Part shown: positions 49,118 through 59,494 of the stretch, piece by piece
How the letters are laid out: each line of letters begins with the position of its first letter
Position numbering within the stretch: position 1 is the stretch's first letter
NCBI GenBank assembly: GCA_913061435.1
Contig: CAJXUK010000003.1
Coordinates: 58,279 to 122,278, forward strand
Origin: an uncultured Thalassolituus sp.
Lineage (GTDB): Bacteria; Pseudomonadota; Gammaproteobacteria; Pseudomonadales; Oceanobacteraceae
DNA length: 64,000 nucleotides
Direction of reading: 5' to 3'
Position numbers and translations under genes: made by a program
The notes under the pieces: model-generated
What the model was told of the DNA's origin: nothing
What the model saw: the letters and a program-made list of their open reading frames with translations, nothing else
The model's database searches: none

Positions 49118-50137
49118 GTGAATAAAAAGGCGGAACGCGATATGGCAGCTCAACAGAAAACAAAAATTGAAAGTTTTGGTGATGCAGTAATTGAAGCACC
49201 GACTGCAACGGTGTCTAACAGTGATGCTGAACCCATATCTTTAGAGTCTGCTGAAAAAATCAAATCTGAACGTTTTATTGCCGAGTCTAGTTCAAGCAAA
49301 GTGCTTGATGCAACTCAGATGTATTTGAATGAAATCGGTTTTTCACCGTTGTTGTCACCTGAAGAAGAAGTACATTTTGCCCGCCTGGCGCGCAAAGGTG
49401 ATGAGAAAGGCCGCAAACGCATGATCGAAAGTAACCTGCGTTTGGTTGTCAAAATTTCACGTCGTTATATCAATCGCGGTTTATCGCTGTTAGACCTGAT
49501 CGAAGAAGGTAACTTAGGCTTAATTCGCGCTGTTGAAAAATTCGATCCAGAGCGCGGTTTCCGTTTTTCAACCTACGCCACTTGGTGGATTCGTCAAACT
49601 ATCGAACGCGCCATTATGAATCAAACTCGCACGATTCGATTACCGATTCATGTGGTGAAAGAATTAAATGTGTACTTGCGCGCGGCCCGCGAATTATCCC
49701 AAAAGCTTGATCATGAACCTACCGCCGAAGACATTGCTGATTTATTAGATCGCCCCGTTGAAGATGTGAAACGTATGTTGGCACTCAACGAACGTGTTAC
49801 GTCTGTAGATACACCGCTTGGCCCAAATTCTGATCAATGCTTACTGGATACGGTTGCCGATGACCGCAGCGCTGATCCTTGCACCAGCTTACAAAATAAC
49901 GACATCACAGGAAGTCTCTCCGATTGGTTGGATGAGCTATCAGAAAAGCAACGTGAGGTTGTATCCCGTCGATTTGGCCTTAGAGGATATGAGACTAGCA
50001 CTTTAGAAGAAGTCGGTCGTGAGATTGGTCTAACGCGTGAGCGTGTGCGCCAAATTCAAGTTGAAGCACTAAAGCGTTTACGCGATATTATGGAAAGCCA
50101 AGGATTAAACGCAGCGACTATATTTGGTGATGCTTAA
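49118..50137 (+). CDS. rpoS: RNA polymerase sigma factor RpoS
   Basis: 339 residues. Region 1.2 starts [21 protein letters not shown], region 2 has [20 protein letters not shown] and [20 protein letters not shown], region 3 has [20 protein letters not shown], and region 4 ends [19 protein letters not shown]. It is the general stress and stationary-phase sigma factor. The start is a GTG at 49118 or the ATG at 49142. nlpD immediately upstream usually carries an rpoS promoter. Confidence 0.95.
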   Translation: MNKKAERDMAAQQKTKIESFGDAVIEAPTATVSNSDAEPISLESAEKIKSERFIAESSSSKVLDATQMYLNEIGFSPLLSPEEEVHFARLARKGDEKGRKRMIESNLRLVVKISRRYINRGLSLLDLIEEGNLGLIRAVEKFDPERGFRFSTYATWWIRQTIERAIMNQTRTIRLPIHVVKELNVYLRAARELSQKLDHEPTAEDIADLLDRPVEDVKRMLALNERVTSVDTPLGPNSDQCLLDTVADDRSADPCTSLQNNDITGSLSDWLDELSEKQREVVSRRFGLRGYETSTLEEVGREIGLTRERVRQIQVEALKRLRDIMESQGLNAATIFGDA

Positions 50138-50192
50138 TTGAGGATGCGTTATTTGTGCTCAATGACTCTAACGCGCTGTTAAAACAGCGAGT

Positions 50193-50226
50193 AAAAAAAA
50201 GGCTACTCTAAGAGTAGCCTTTTTTA
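50193..50226. terminator. Terminator between rpoS and fdxA
   Basis: GGCTACTC / GAGTAGCC stem with a TAA loop, an A-run before and a T-run after. It serves convergent rpoS and fdxA. Confidence 0.9.
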
Positions 50227-50251
50227 TGCGTGGAGCTAAAAAGTGCTTTAA

Positions 50252-50581
50252 TTATCTTTCTAGATATTGCAGCTTGTTAGGCACACCATCCCACTCTTCT
50301 GCATCAGCAGGGGCATCTTTCATTTCTGTAATGTTGTTATCGCGCCATTCTTCTGCAAGCTCCGCGTTTAATTCAATAAACTGTTGCTGATCTGCAGGCA
50401 CTTCATCTTCAGAGAAGATGGCTTGTGCAGGACACTCAGGTTCACATAACGCACAGTCGATACACTCATCTGGGTCAATAACCAAAAAGTTAGGGCCTTC
50501 GTAGAAGCAATCTACAGGGCAAACTTCGACACAGTCTGTGTGTTTACACTTAATACAATTATCACCTACTACAAATGTCAT
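50252..50581 (-). CDS. fdxA: Seven-iron ferredoxin FdxA
   Basis: 109 residues. The cluster motifs are [17 protein letters not shown] (3Fe-4S plus 4Fe-4S ligands) and [12 protein letters not shown], with an acidic C-terminal part as in Azotobacter FdI-type proteins. The start at 50581 (MTFVVGD) has GAGGAGAG in front. fdxA between rpoS and mutS is the pseudomonad arrangement. It is an electron carrier of uncertain partner. Confidence 0.92.
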   Translation of the reverse strand: MTFVVGDNCIKCKHTDCVEVCPVDCFYEGPNFLVIDPDECIDCALCEPECPAQAIFSEDEVPADQQQFIELNAELAEEWRDNNITEMKDAPADAEEWDGVPNKLQYLER

Positions 50582-50732
50582 TGCAGTCACTCTCCTCATC
50601 TAATTGGATCTATGCCCATCACGGTGGCGACATTCTAGTGATGCCGTTTAAATACCGCAAGGTTATACATGGAATAAACTTATACCATTGTAAACTATCG
50701 ATATAAAATATTTTGTTATATCTACCATCTTT

Positions 50733-53297
50733 TTAACTCAACATTGATTTAAGTCGATATATCTCGTCTAAGGCTTGGCGTGGTGTTAAATCATCGACAG
50801 ACAAATCAGCAATCGCCAGCTCTACATCAGATGGAGCTTGGGCAAACATATCGGATTGCATAGGCGATGATTCTGGCTTGGCCGATCTTGGCTCTCCTTC
50901 TAGCAGTTGAAGCTTTTGCCTTGCTTGCTGAATAACAATCTTAGGAACACCGGCAAGTTGTGCCACCTGTAAACCATAACTTTGGCTAGCCGGGCCAGGC
51001 TCAACGTTATGCAGAAATATAATGCGATCATCGTGCTCGGTAGCTGTTAGATGAACATTAACCACACCTGCTATCTGCTCGGGCAAAGTGGTCATCTCAA
51101 AGTAGTGAGTTGCGAATAACGTTAATGCTTCAACTTTTTCAGCCAAATGTACCGCTGCCGCCCAAGCCAGAGATAAGCCATCAAAGGTGCTGGTACCTCG
51201 GCCTACTTCGTCCATCAATACCAAGCTATTAGGAGTGGCGTTATGTAAAATATTAGCAGTTTCGGTCATTTCGACCATAAAGGTAGAGCGGCCACCGGCG
51301 AGATCATCAGAAGAACCCATACGAGTAAAAATACGATCTATAGGGCCTATTTTGGCGTGATCAGCAGGCACATAGCTGCCTATATGAGCCAGCAGCACAA
51401 TTAGCGCATTTTGGCGCATGTAGGTCGATTTACCCCCCATGTTAGGGCCTGTAATAATTAACATACCTTGATCATTATTTAGGGTTACACCGTTGGCGAC
51501 AAAAGGATCGTCAATGATTTCTTCGACCACAGGGTGGCGACCTGCATTAATATAAATGCCACGTTCTGCACTCAGCTCTGGCGCTGTAAACCTTAACGTA
51601 GAAGCCCGCTCGGCTAAATTCACCAACACATCCAATTCAGCTAACCCACTGGCAGTATCTTGTAGATTGAATATATCTTGGGCTAAACGTTGTATTAATT
51701 GCTCATACAAATATTTTTCACGCGATAACGAGCGGCTTTTAGCACTAAGGGCTTTGTCTTCAAACTCTTTCAACTCTGGGGTAATAAAGCGCTCAGCATT
51801 TTTTAACGTCTGGCGACGAACGTACTCAACAGGGGCAGCAGCGGATTGAGCTTTACTGATTTCAATAAAATAACCATGAACACGGTTATAGCCAACCTTG
51901 AGCGTTGAAATGCCGGTTTTTTCTCTTTCGCGCTGCTCTATTTCTAGTAAATAGTCACCGGCGTTTTGACTAATTGAGCGTAACTCATCTAATTGCTCAT
52001 CATAGCCTTCAGCAATAACCCCACCATCACGGATAATTACTGGCGGATTATCGATAATCGCCGCTTGTAACTCATCTACCCATTGTGGGTATTGCTTTAT
52101 CAGTGCAGATAGCTCTTTGGCTCGACTGGCGGATAATTCAGCTAAAAGTAATTGCAGTTCAGGTAGGCGCGCTAACGCATCTCGTAAGCGAGCGATATCA
52201 CGTGGGCGAGCCGAACCCAAGGCAATGCGCGATAAAATACGTTCAATATCACCAATGCCCTTTAGCTGCTGATGCAAAGGCTCCCAATGATAATCTGCAA
52301 TCGACTCAGCAATTAACTGTTGGCGTTGTTGTAATGTAACGTGATTGCGAATAGGGCGGTTTAACCAGCGGCGTAATAAGCGACTGCCCATCGAAGTGGC
52401 AGTCCGATCCATTACCCAAGCCAAAGTATGATCATTTTCACCTTTTTGGTTAACATCAATCTCAAGGTTACGACGACTGGCAGGATCAATAATAATGGCA
52501 TCGTTGGGTTGCTCAATCAGCAACGAACGCACATGGGGTAAATCTGAGCGTTGTGTATCTTGTGCGTATTGCAATAATGCCCCCGCAGCTTGAATAGCAA
52601 CGGATAAATGTTCACAGCCAAAGCCGGTTAAATCTTTGGTTTTTAATTGCGTTGTTAATAATCGAAATGCGGTATCGGATTCAAAATGCCAAGGTGATTG
52701 AGACTTTGCTCCTGGGCGCGCAGTAATCGCTTCAACGAAACTGTGATCTTCGTTATACAGCAGCTCGGCAGGTTTAATGCGTTCCAGTTCTGCAAGCAGG
52801 GCATCGATGCTGTTCACTTCCATAATCACAAAACGACCAGAACTAATATCTAACAGCGCTATGCCATATAAATCGCATTTTGCGCTTTTCTGCTTGTTGA
52901 TCGCTACCAATAAATTATCACGGCGCTCATCTAAAAAGGCTTCATCACTTAATGTGCCAGGAGTAATCACCCTGACTACTTGACGTTCAACGGGGCCTTT
53001 AGACGTTGCCGGATCACCAACTTGTTCGGCAATGGCTACCGAAACACCTAAACGCACAAGCTTACCGATATAGCCCTCTGCCGCGTGATAGGGGATGCCC
53101 GCCATAGGAATCGGTTCACCACCACTATGACCGCGAGCGGTGAGGGTAATGTCTAAAAGTCGTGAAGCATTGCGCGCATCATCGTAAAACAGCTCGTAAA
53201 AATCCCCCATGCGATAAAAAAGCATGATGTCTGGGATTTCAGCCTTCAGGCGGAAGTATTGCTGCATCATAGGGGTAGCGGTTGCTGGTTTACTCAT
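50733..53297 (-). CDS. mutS: DNA mismatch repair protein MutS
   Basis: 854 residues. The mismatch-binding motif is [19 protein letters not shown] near residue 20; the ATPase domain has Walker [10 protein letters not shown] near 617, [12 protein letters not shown] and [13 protein letters not shown]-terminal tetramerisation helix ([14 protein letters not shown]) is present. It recognises base mispairs and short loops and recruits MutL. It lies convergent to rpoS and divergent from recA, and cinA, usually between mutS and recA in pseudomonads, is absent. Confidence 0.97.
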   Translation of the reverse strand: MSKPATATPMMQQYFRLKAEIPDIMLFYRMGDFYELFYDDARNASRLLDITLTARGHSGGEPIPMAGIPYHAAEGYIGKLVRLGVSVAIAEQVGDPATSKGPVERQVVRVITPGTLSDEAFLDERRDNLLVAINKQKSAKCDLYGIALLDISSGRFVIMEVNSIDALLAELERIKPAELLYNEDHSFVEAITARPGAKSQSPWHFESDTAFRLLTTQLKTKDLTGFGCEHLSVAIQAAGALLQYAQDTQRSDLPHVRSLLIEQPNDAIIIDPASRRNLEIDVNQKGENDHTLAWVMDRTATSMGSRLLRRWLNRPIRNHVTLQQRQQLIAESIADYHWEPLHQQLKGIGDIERILSRIALGSARPRDIARLRDALARLPELQLLLAELSASRAKELSALIKQYPQWVDELQAAIIDNPPVIIRDGGVIAEGYDEQLDELRSISQNAGDYLLEIEQREREKTGISTLKVGYNRVHGYFIEISKAQSAAAPVEYVRRQTLKNAERFITPELKEFEDKALSAKSRSLSREKYLYEQLIQRLAQDIFNLQDTASGLAELDVLVNLAERASTLRFTAPELSAERGIYINAGRHPVVEEIIDDPFVANGVTLNNDQGMLIITGPNMGGKSTYMRQNALIVLLAHIGSYVPADHAKIGPIDRIFTRMGSSDDLAGGRSTFMVEMTETANILHNATPNSLVLMDEVGRGTSTFDGLSLAWAAAVHLAEKVEALTLFATHYFEMTTLPEQIAGVVNVHLTATEHDDRIIFLHNVEPGPASQSYGLQVAQLAGVPKIVIQQARQKLQLLEGEPRSAKPESSPMQSDMFAQAPSDVELAIADLSVDDLTPRQALDEIYRLKSMLS

Positions 53298-53695
53298 ATT
53301 TGCGCAGAATTCCTAAATATAAATATAAAAAACAGCATTGTAAGTGATTGTGAGGCAATTGAACAAAGCATCTGCGAAATGGGCATTAGTCAATGAATTA
53401 AAAAAGAAAACCTTAATGCTAAAAAGTACGGCGTTAAGAAAAAAATAGTACTGGACAAAACACTGTATATTTTGTCTCCGCTACTGAAAATTTTAGGTGT
53501 GAAAAAAATAATTGGTACCTTGAGATTCATTATTCATGGGGTCTGTAGAGGAGTTGATTGTTTTTTGTTATACGAAATCAATTTTATGACTTGGCCTATC
53601 TCATAAGCTATGCTTAAATACTGGTTAAATCTACAGTAAACAACAAGCTGATTAGAATAATCTAATCATCTCAGCTAAATATAAGGATCGTCATA
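53298..53695. other. 398-bp mutS-recA intergenic region
   Basis: No coding frame is supported. It carries both divergent promoters. Apart from the LexA site near recA I see no strong structure; the part nearest mutS is plain AT-rich sequence. Confidence 0.6.
53619..53638 (+). promoter_or_regulatory. LexA (SOS) box of recA
   Basis: TACTGGTTAAATCTACAGTA matches the LexA consensus (CTGT-N8-ACAG, extended TACTGT/ACAGTA) with one mismatch, 57 bp before the recA ATG. A TTGGCC / TTAAAT promoter with 17-base spacing at 53591-53619 would abut it. Confidence 0.8.
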
Positions 53696-54772
53696 ATGGA
53701 TGCAAATAAGCAAAAAGCACTTGATGCGGCACTAGGTCAAATTGAACGCCAGTTCGGTAAAGGCTCTATTATGAAAATGGGTGACCAGCCGCGCGAAGCT
53801 ATTCCATCGGTGTCAACGGGTTCATTAACGTTAGACATTGCGTTAGGCATAGGCGGTTTACCTTACGGCCGTATTGTTGAAATTTATGGGCCAGAAAGCT
53901 CGGGTAAAACGACGTTGTGTTTGTCGGTAATGGCAGAAGCGCAAAAGCAAGGTAAAACCGTTGCTATAGTAGATGCTGAGCACGCGCTTGATCCACTTTA
54001 TGCTGAAAAACTAGGTATTGATTTAGATACATTGATAGTGTCTCAACCAGATACGGGCGAGCAAGGCTTGGAAATTACCGATAGCCTAGTACGTTCAGGT
54101 GCAGTAGACGTGATCGTAGTCGACTCCGTTGCCGCATTAACACCTAAAGCAGAAATTGAAGGCGACATGGGCGATCACCACGTTGGTTTGCAAGCACGTT
54201 TAATGTCGCAAGCGTTGCGCAAATTAACCGCTAACGTTAAAAATGCTAATTGCCTAGTGATCTTTATTAACCAAATCCGCATGAAAATTGGTGTGATGTT
54301 TGGTAATCCAGAAACAACGACGGGTGGTAATGCACTGAAATTTTATTCGTCTGTTCGTTTAGACATTCGTCGTACCGGTGCAGTGAAGCAAGGTGATGAA
54401 GTAACCGGTAACGAAACACGAGTTAAAGTGGTTAAAAACAAAGTTGCACCGCCGTTTAAACAAGCCGAATTTCAGATCATGTATGGTGAAGGTATTTACC
54501 ACATGGGCGAAGTGATTGACTTGGGCGTTAAGTGTGGCTTGGTTGATAAATCCGGTGCTTGGTATGCATACCAGGGCGATAAGATTGGTCAAGGTAAAGC
54601 GAACGCCGCTAAATTCTTAACCGAAAATCCTGAGATTGCAGAAGTGATTGAGGCTGAAATTCGTAAGCAATTACTTGCACCGACAGTGACCGAAAAGAAA
54701 ACAGATGCTGCAAAAGCTAAAGAAAAAGACAGCAAAAAAGAAAAAGATGCAGACCCAAAAGCTGAATCTTAA
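53696..54772 (+). CDS. recA: Recombinase RecA
   Basis: 358 residues. Walker A GPESSGKT at 65-72, then [16 protein letters not shown], the Walker B segment [10 protein letters not shown] and the loop L2 region [20 protein letters not shown] lysine/aspartate-rich tail ([17 protein letters not shown]) is longer than in E. coli. It drives strand exchange and LexA cleavage. recX follows in the usual order. Confidence 0.98.
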   Translation: MDANKQKALDAALGQIERQFGKGSIMKMGDQPREAIPSVSTGSLTLDIALGIGGLPYGRIVEIYGPESSGKTTLCLSVMAEAQKQGKTVAIVDAEHALDPLYAEKLGIDLDTLIVSQPDTGEQGLEITDSLVRSGAVDVIVVDSVAALTPKAEIEGDMGDHHVGLQARLMSQALRKLTANVKNANCLVIFINQIRMKIGVMFGNPETTTGGNALKFYSSVRLDIRRTGAVKQGDEVTGNETRVKVVKNKVAPPFKQAEFQIMYGEGIYHMGEVIDLGVKCGLVDKSGAWYAYQGDKIGQGKANAAKFLTENPEIAEVIEAEIRKQLLAPTVTEKKTDAAKAKEKDSKKEKDADPKAES

Positions 54773-54799
54773 TTTGCTTTCAAATAAGAGATAGTCAGT

Positions 54800-55312
54800 T
54801 TGTTTTCAAACTATTCAAAGCGCTCACAATCAGCAGGTTTTGCAAAGCCTGCTGAATTATCTGACAGCGATTTACGAGTGGCAGCAATTAATTTGCTGTC
54901 ACGTCGTGAATATTCTCTTCACGAGCTATTTCAAAAGCTCGAACCACGCAGTAAAAGTGAAACTCAAGTTCATAACTTATTAGAAAAGTTAGTGGAAGCG
55001 GGTTATCAAAGCGATCAACGATTTGCTGAATCTTTTTTACGTTCTCGTATAAATAGAGGCTTAGGCCCAATGCGAATTCAACGCGAATTAAAAGACAAAG
55101 GCATAAACCCACATTTAATCGAACAAGTATTTAGTGAAGAAATTGATTGGTTTCATCATGCTTTTGAAAGCGGTTTAAAAAAATCAAATAACCTGGATCT
55201 TGGTGACTATAAAGATAAGCAAAAGCTGTATCGCTATTTGGCTTATCGTGGATTTGCTATGGATCAAATCCAATATGCAATCGAACAATTCCAAGAAATA
55301 TCTCGCACTTAA
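54800..55312 (+). CDS. recX: RecA regulatory protein RecX
   Basis: 170 residues of helical repeats: AAINLLSRREYSLHELFQKL, LVEAGYQSDQRFAESFLRSR, RINRGLGPMRIQRELKDKGI and a C-terminal YRYLAYRGFAMDQIQYAI. RecX binds RecA filaments and limits them. The start is a TTG with a GAGA-type site upstream. It is 27 bp after recA and probably SOS-regulated with it. Confidence 0.9.
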   Translation: MFSNYSKRSQSAGFAKPAELSDSDLRVAAINLLSRREYSLHELFQKLEPRSKSETQVHNLLEKLVEAGYQSDQRFAESFLRSRINRGLGPMRIQRELKDKGINPHLIEQVFSEEIDWFHHAFESGLKKSNNLDLGDYKDKQKLYRYLAYRGFAMDQIQYAIEQFQEISRT

Positions 55313-55449
55313 TTAATATACTGTCATTAATGACGTTGCACCGTATTAGTTTTTCAATTCGTTGACACTATTTACAAAAGTAATATTATTTGCCCGAAAA
55401 CAAATAAAACGATCAATCATCATATTGATACATTACTAGGGATGGGTAA

Positions 55450-56475
55450 ATGAAGGTATTGCCACAAGTAACAGTTCCCTATGTGCGCTTACTTTACAAT
55501 TTTTGGATTGAACAGGGTGTTCCCCAAGATGTTCTTGACGATCTGTTAAAGGTGAATTTAGCCGAAGATGACCTTGTTGATTTTAGCCTTTCTAGTGATC
55601 AGTTATTTAAATTGCACAAGGCTGCTATTGCTTACACCCAAGATACTTCTCTAGGTATAAAGTTGGGGTTGCATTTGGCGGATAAAAATCTGGTTATTTC
55701 TAAGCTGGTTTTAACTGCGCCTACTCTTCAAGATAGTGTGCAAGCATTAATAACGTATTCGAGCTTAATTTCAGAATCCGGTTACTTCCAATATTTGCCT
55801 CAGTTTAATCATCATCAACCTGCCACTGAATATACTTTATCTTTTGTTGCTCATTCTGGTAATTCAATTAGCAGCTATCAGTTAGATATGGTGTTTGCTG
55901 TTGTTATTGCTTGGTTTAAGCACATTCTTCCAAACAACTCAGCCGAATTAATTTATCATTCGAGTGTCGAAGAATTAAACTCACCTAAATACAGTGATTT
56001 ATTAGGTTGTGAAGTGAAGGCAGCTAAAGATACGTATTTATTAATTCCAGAAAAATTATTACAACACAAAAATGTTTTATCGTGTTTTAACACACACCAA
56101 CAAGAATTAAAAAAGCTACAACGTTTATTAAAAAGAAGACAAGAAAATTTAGTTTGGTATAAAAAAGTGCAGACTGCAGTTGAAAATTGCCTTAATAATT
56201 CTAGCTGCTTAACCAATCAAGAATGTGTTGCTGATTCATTAAATCTCAGCGTCAGAAACATGCAGAGGAAACTTAAAAAATTAGGTATTAATTATCAAAC
56301 GATTTTGGATGAGCAACGGAAAACCTTGGCACTAAAGCTATTGCAAGAAAACACAGCCACCTTATCAGAAATATCAGATATTGTGGGGTTTACAGAGCCC
56401 AGTGCATTTTATAAAGCGTTTCGACGTTGGACCGGAAAACGACCCGGGCAGTACCGCCCGGATAGTGATGGCTAA
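55450..56475 (+). CDS. AraC-family regulator (Arabinose_bd / OruR-like type)
   Basis: 341 residues. The N-terminal domain (1-190) matches the Arabinose_bd group: LISESGYFQYL and a typical LGIKLGLHLADKN near 75. The C-terminal AraC double HTH spans about 255-337, with LNLSVRNMQRKLKKLGINYQ and IVGFTEPSAFYKAFRRWTGK. Regulators of this type control amino acid, lipid or hydrocarbon genes; the target is not evident here. It is convergent with ndh, with 4 bp between stops. Confidence 0.85.
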   Translation: MKVLPQVTVPYVRLLYNFWIEQGVPQDVLDDLLKVNLAEDDLVDFSLSSDQLFKLHKAAIAYTQDTSLGIKLGLHLADKNLVISKLVLTAPTLQDSVQALITYSSLISESGYFQYLPQFNHHQPATEYTLSFVAHSGNSISSYQLDMVFAVVIAWFKHILPNNSAELIYHSSVEELNSPKYSDLLGCEVKAAKDTYLLIPEKLLQHKNVLSCFNTHQQELKKLQRLLKRRQENLVWYKKVQTAVENCLNNSSCLTNQECVADSLNLSVRNMQRKLKKLGINYQTILDEQRKTLALKLLQENTATLSEISDIVGFTEPSAFYKAFRRWTGKRPGQYRPDSDG

Positions 56476-56479
56476 GTGA

Positions 56480-57766
56480 TTAATGCAGTTTAAGTCGGGG
56501 CCGAATAACCTTATTAATATGCCCAACCAAAGATAAAAGTAGGGTATGAAAATAACCATGCAGTGCTATTTGATGCAAACGGTATAGCGAGACATATACA
56601 ACTCTAGCAATGCGCCCCTCAATCATCATAGAGCCCTTGTTTAAGTTACCCATCAAGCTGCCCACTGTAGAGTAGCGGCTTAAAGAAACCAAAGAACCCT
56701 TATCGCGATAAACAAAGTTAGGTGGGGTTTTCCCCGCTTTTAATGCCCCAAGTACTTTTAATAAATGGCTAGCTTGCTGATGAGCCGCTTGGGCTCTTGG
56801 CGGAATCGCCATGCCATTTTCTTGCAACAAAAACGAACAATCACCTATAGCAAAAATATCATCGTCTACTGTGGTTTGTAAGCTGGGTTTAATGGCAAGC
56901 TGATTCACTCGGTTGGTTTCTAAACCATCAATGTTGGCTAAAAAATCAGGCGCTTTGACGCCTGCAGCCCACACCTTTAAAGTGGCGTTTATGGTGTCAC
57001 CTGTTTTAGTAATAAAGCCTTTTTCAGTAATCTCGGTGATCATGGTATTGGTGAGTACATTAACACCTAATTTCTCTAACTCACGTTTGGCCGCATTAGA
57101 AATACGTTTTGGCAGTGCCGGTAAAATATTTGGCCCTGCTTCAACAAGAGACACGTTTAATTTATCTGTTTTAAATTGGCTCATACCATAACGAGCAAGT
57201 GCTTCTGTTGTGTTATAAAGTTCTGCCGATAACTCAACCCCCGTTGCACCCGCACCAACAATGGCAACACTCAAACCTTCTGGGTTGCTACTGCCGTTGG
57301 CTTTAATAAATTGATTCAGTAATTTCTGGTGAAATATTTCTGCTTGAACGCGAGCATCTAAAAAATAACAATGCTCAGCAGCACCCTTAGTACCAAAATC
57401 ATTGGTAACACTGCCCAGGGCAATCACCAGTTGCTGATATTCTATTTCTCTAAGGGGCAGTATTTCTTCTTCACCATCATAAATAGGGGATAGTTGAATA
57501 ACTTTGCGATCGCGTTTAAGTCCACACATTCTACCAAGGTGAAAATGAAAGCCATGCTTTTTACCATGAGCTTGGTAATTTAATTCATCAATACCAGAAT
57601 CCAACGCACCTGTGGCAACTTCGTGTAAGAGTGGCTTCCAAAGGTGAGTGTGGCTGGCATCAATAAGATGAATTTCAGCTTTAGACTTTTTACCCCATTT
57701 GCGACCCAGTTGTGTAGCAAGCTCTAAACCGCCTGCGCCACCGCCAACAATAACTATTTTTTGCAC
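56480..57766 (-). CDS. ndh: Type II NADH dehydrogenase
   Basis: 428 residues. FAD motif [16 protein letters not shown] (5-20), NAD motif [16 protein letters not shown] near 170 and the second FAD contact FAIGDCSFL near 305. The C-terminal amphipathic segment ([20 protein letters not shown]) binds the inner membrane. It passes electrons from NADH to quinone without proton pumping. Confidence 0.9.
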   Translation of the reverse strand: MQKIVIVGGGAGGLELATQLGRKWGKKSKAEIHLIDASHTHLWKPLLHEVATGALDSGIDELNYQAHGKKHGFHFHLGRMCGLKRDRKVIQLSPIYDGEEEILPLREIEYQQLVIALGSVTNDFGTKGAAEHCYFLDARVQAEIFHQKLLNQFIKANGSSNPEGLSVAIVGAGATGVELSAELYNTTEALARYGMSQFKTDKLNVSLVEAGPNILPALPKRISNAAKRELEKLGVNVLTNTMITEITEKGFITKTGDTINATLKVWAAGVKAPDFLANIDGLETNRVNQLAIKPSLQTTVDDDIFAIGDCSFLLQENGMAIPPRAQAAHQQASHLLKVLGALKAGKTPPNFVYRDKGSLVSLSRYSTVGSLMGNLNKGSMMIEGRIARVVYVSLYRLHQIALHGYFHTLLLSLVGHINKVIRPRLKLH

Positions 57767-57885
57767 AATTAAATCCTGAATACGTGGGAGTTGGTGATCG
57801 TATTATATCCGACTCATTGTAGAGAGTGGAAAATTAATAAACTAATCAGCATCGATACAGAGGTGTTTCTATGATTGTAATGAAC

Positions 57886-57922
57886 TCTGTTGTTATAACC
57901 TTTGTTGTTATAACCTTTGTTG
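57886..57922. repeat. 15-bp tandem repeat spanning a stop codon
   Basis: Two perfect units of TTATAACCTTTGTTG (57893-57907, 57908-57922) and a partial third. On the minus strand each unit reads CAACAAAGGTTATAA, so the TAA stop of the neighbouring gene is duplicated in frame. Confidence 0.9.
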
Positions 57923-58912
57923 TAATAATTGGCGGCAAGAACGCTGGTTAAGTGCTTCTTCTGCACTCACAGCAGTTAGGCTGTCGCAGCGCTTTAATGT
58001 AGCAAGTAAAAGACTGTCGTAATCACTATCGTCTAGACGCAATATGAATTGGGCAAACTCATTATGCAAGACCGTTAAAGACGGGTAGGACTGAAGAACT
58101 TTTTTAAATAACGCCATAGATTCATCTTCATCAGCGCCAAAGGTCATACCTGCAACAAAACCGCCAACTCGTTCGATAATACCGGCATCAATACTTGCAA
58201 TGATAGCAACATATAATGGGTGATCTGGTGAGTGTTGTTGCAATTTTTCTAGCGTATCTTGAGTGACCGTAATTAAACCAGAGGCAGTAGCCGCACTAGT
58301 AGACATAAGCTCTAAGCGTCTGGCCTTTTGGTAAGCGTCACCAAAGAAAATAAAATCATACTTATCTGCAAAAGGCAGTATTTTTGCAAATTCTTGATCA
58401 GCTTCGACAAAAAGCTGTTCCTTTTGCTTAGCGTCTTTGACTAAATACGTTGTATAAATCAACTTTGCATAAAGCGCAGGTCCCATTGCAATTGGCCCTA
58501 AAGAAATTCCCATAGAATATGCTTGCTGATATTGACCTTGAAAATGCAAACGCCAAACATCTTGAACAAGCAGTGCAAGTTCTTGGTAATCATTCATCGA
58601 TGCTGATAAAGCTGGGTGAGCGCCTTCTTTATTGGCGGCAAGCAGTTGCTGTTCAGCTAATCTAGGGTTGCTCTTTAGCATTGATTCAATAACAGTAGCG
58701 TCAGGAAATGGCAATTTTGTTGCTGCAGCCAAGGTTGGCCAATGCTCTTTTAGTTTATTGCCAGCAAAATCTAATTGAGGTAAATCTTGCGGATAAGCAT
58801 GCCATTAAGCATTTGTTGTGTCTGAATTAATGTCTACAGAATAAGAAAGTGGAGAAAATACAAGGCTTAAAAGAGCCGCGAGCAAGACAATTGAAGTATT
58901 AAGTAAGCGCAT
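57908..58912 (-). pseudogene. Exported protein gene interrupted by an in-frame stop
   Basis: An ATG at 58912 opens a signal peptide (MRLLNTSIVLLAALLSLVFS) that runs in frame to a TAA at 58805-58807, codon 36. Downstream of this TAA the same frame stays open to 57908 for about 299 codons (WHAYPQDLPQLDFAGNKLKE, then LAAATKLPFPDATVIESM and a helical, TPR-like body). One base change (CAA to TAA) would explain it. Function of the intact protein is unknown. A recent mutation, a sequencing error or readthrough are all possible. The remaining frame could start at a TTG (58732) but would lack export. Confidence 0.7.
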
Positions 58913-59020
58913 GAAATAAGTCTCAAAATATCAAAGCGCGAAGTATAAGGATTGTAAGGTAAAAATTAAGGGTTAACTCCCGCCAAAAGGCAGGAGTTAA
59001 CTACAAGTGCTTATCTAGTA

Positions 59021-59056
59021 AAAAGCTATTTATTTAAAAGCGATTTATTTAAAAGC
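59021..59056. repeat. 15-bp tandem repeat spanning a stop codon
   Basis: TATTTATTTAAAAGC (59027-59041) and GATTTATTTAAAAGC (59042-59056) plus a partial unit. The 15-bp period again duplicates the minus-strand TAA stop of the DUF2892 gene. Confidence 0.9.
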
Positions 59057-59248
59057 AGGCCCAGAAGTTTTACCCACAGCTTTTAATATTTTGGCTAGTG
59101 GACAAAAGCCAGTAAACGCAGCTTGTAACATATTAAGCCCAATAAAGGCGGTAAACCCTAGCCAGTAGATTGAGTGCAGTTGAGAAAGAGAAACGCTCAA
59201 TAAAATGAAAATACCGGCAATGGCAAAAACGAGGCGATCAATGTTCAT
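59045..59248 (-). CDS. DUF2892 (YgaP-type) inner-membrane protein
   Basis: 67 residues: two membrane helices (5-24 and 28-47) and the family motif [14 protein letters not shown]. Similar domains are found alone or fused to rhodanese domains; the role is unknown. The start follows GGAGTAATTT. It is transcribed toward the interrupted gene. Confidence 0.82.
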   Translation of the reverse strand: MNIDRLVFAIAGIFILLSVSLSQLHSIYWLGFTAFIGLNMLQAAFTGFCPLAKILKAVGKTSGPAFK

Positions 59249-59417
59249 AAATTACTCCAATAATTGATTATACTTATATTCTTATACAGTTATGTAGTTG
59301 CGTCAACAAACTTCTTCAATACTGACAGTTTCTTTAAAGAGACCTGTTAAAATTAACCCAATAACATTGATTTAGTTTTTCTTTTCAAGGTTTTCTTGCC
59401 GCTTGCTTCTTATTATT

Positions 59418-59438
59418 CCTCGCGAGGCAAGCTATAAT
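59418..59438 (+). promoter_or_regulatory. alaS promoter -10 with an adjoining palindrome
   Basis: A perfect TATAAT (59433-59438) is 57 bp before the alaS start. The 10-bp palindrome CCTCGCGAGG (59418-59427) fills the spacer region, and GCTTGC / GCAAGC arms (59401-59406, 59427-59432) enclose it. E. coli AlaRS represses its own gene through a palindrome near its promoter; the same here is inference. Confidence 0.45.
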
Positions 59439-59494
59439 CTCGATTAATTATTTATCCAATTTATTTCAGCAGTGCTGATGGACCCGTTTACCTT

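Noticed and set aside
53460..53500. Second SOS box near CTGTATATTTTG upstream of recA
   Set aside because: Only the left half matches; the right half lacks ACAG at the required distance.
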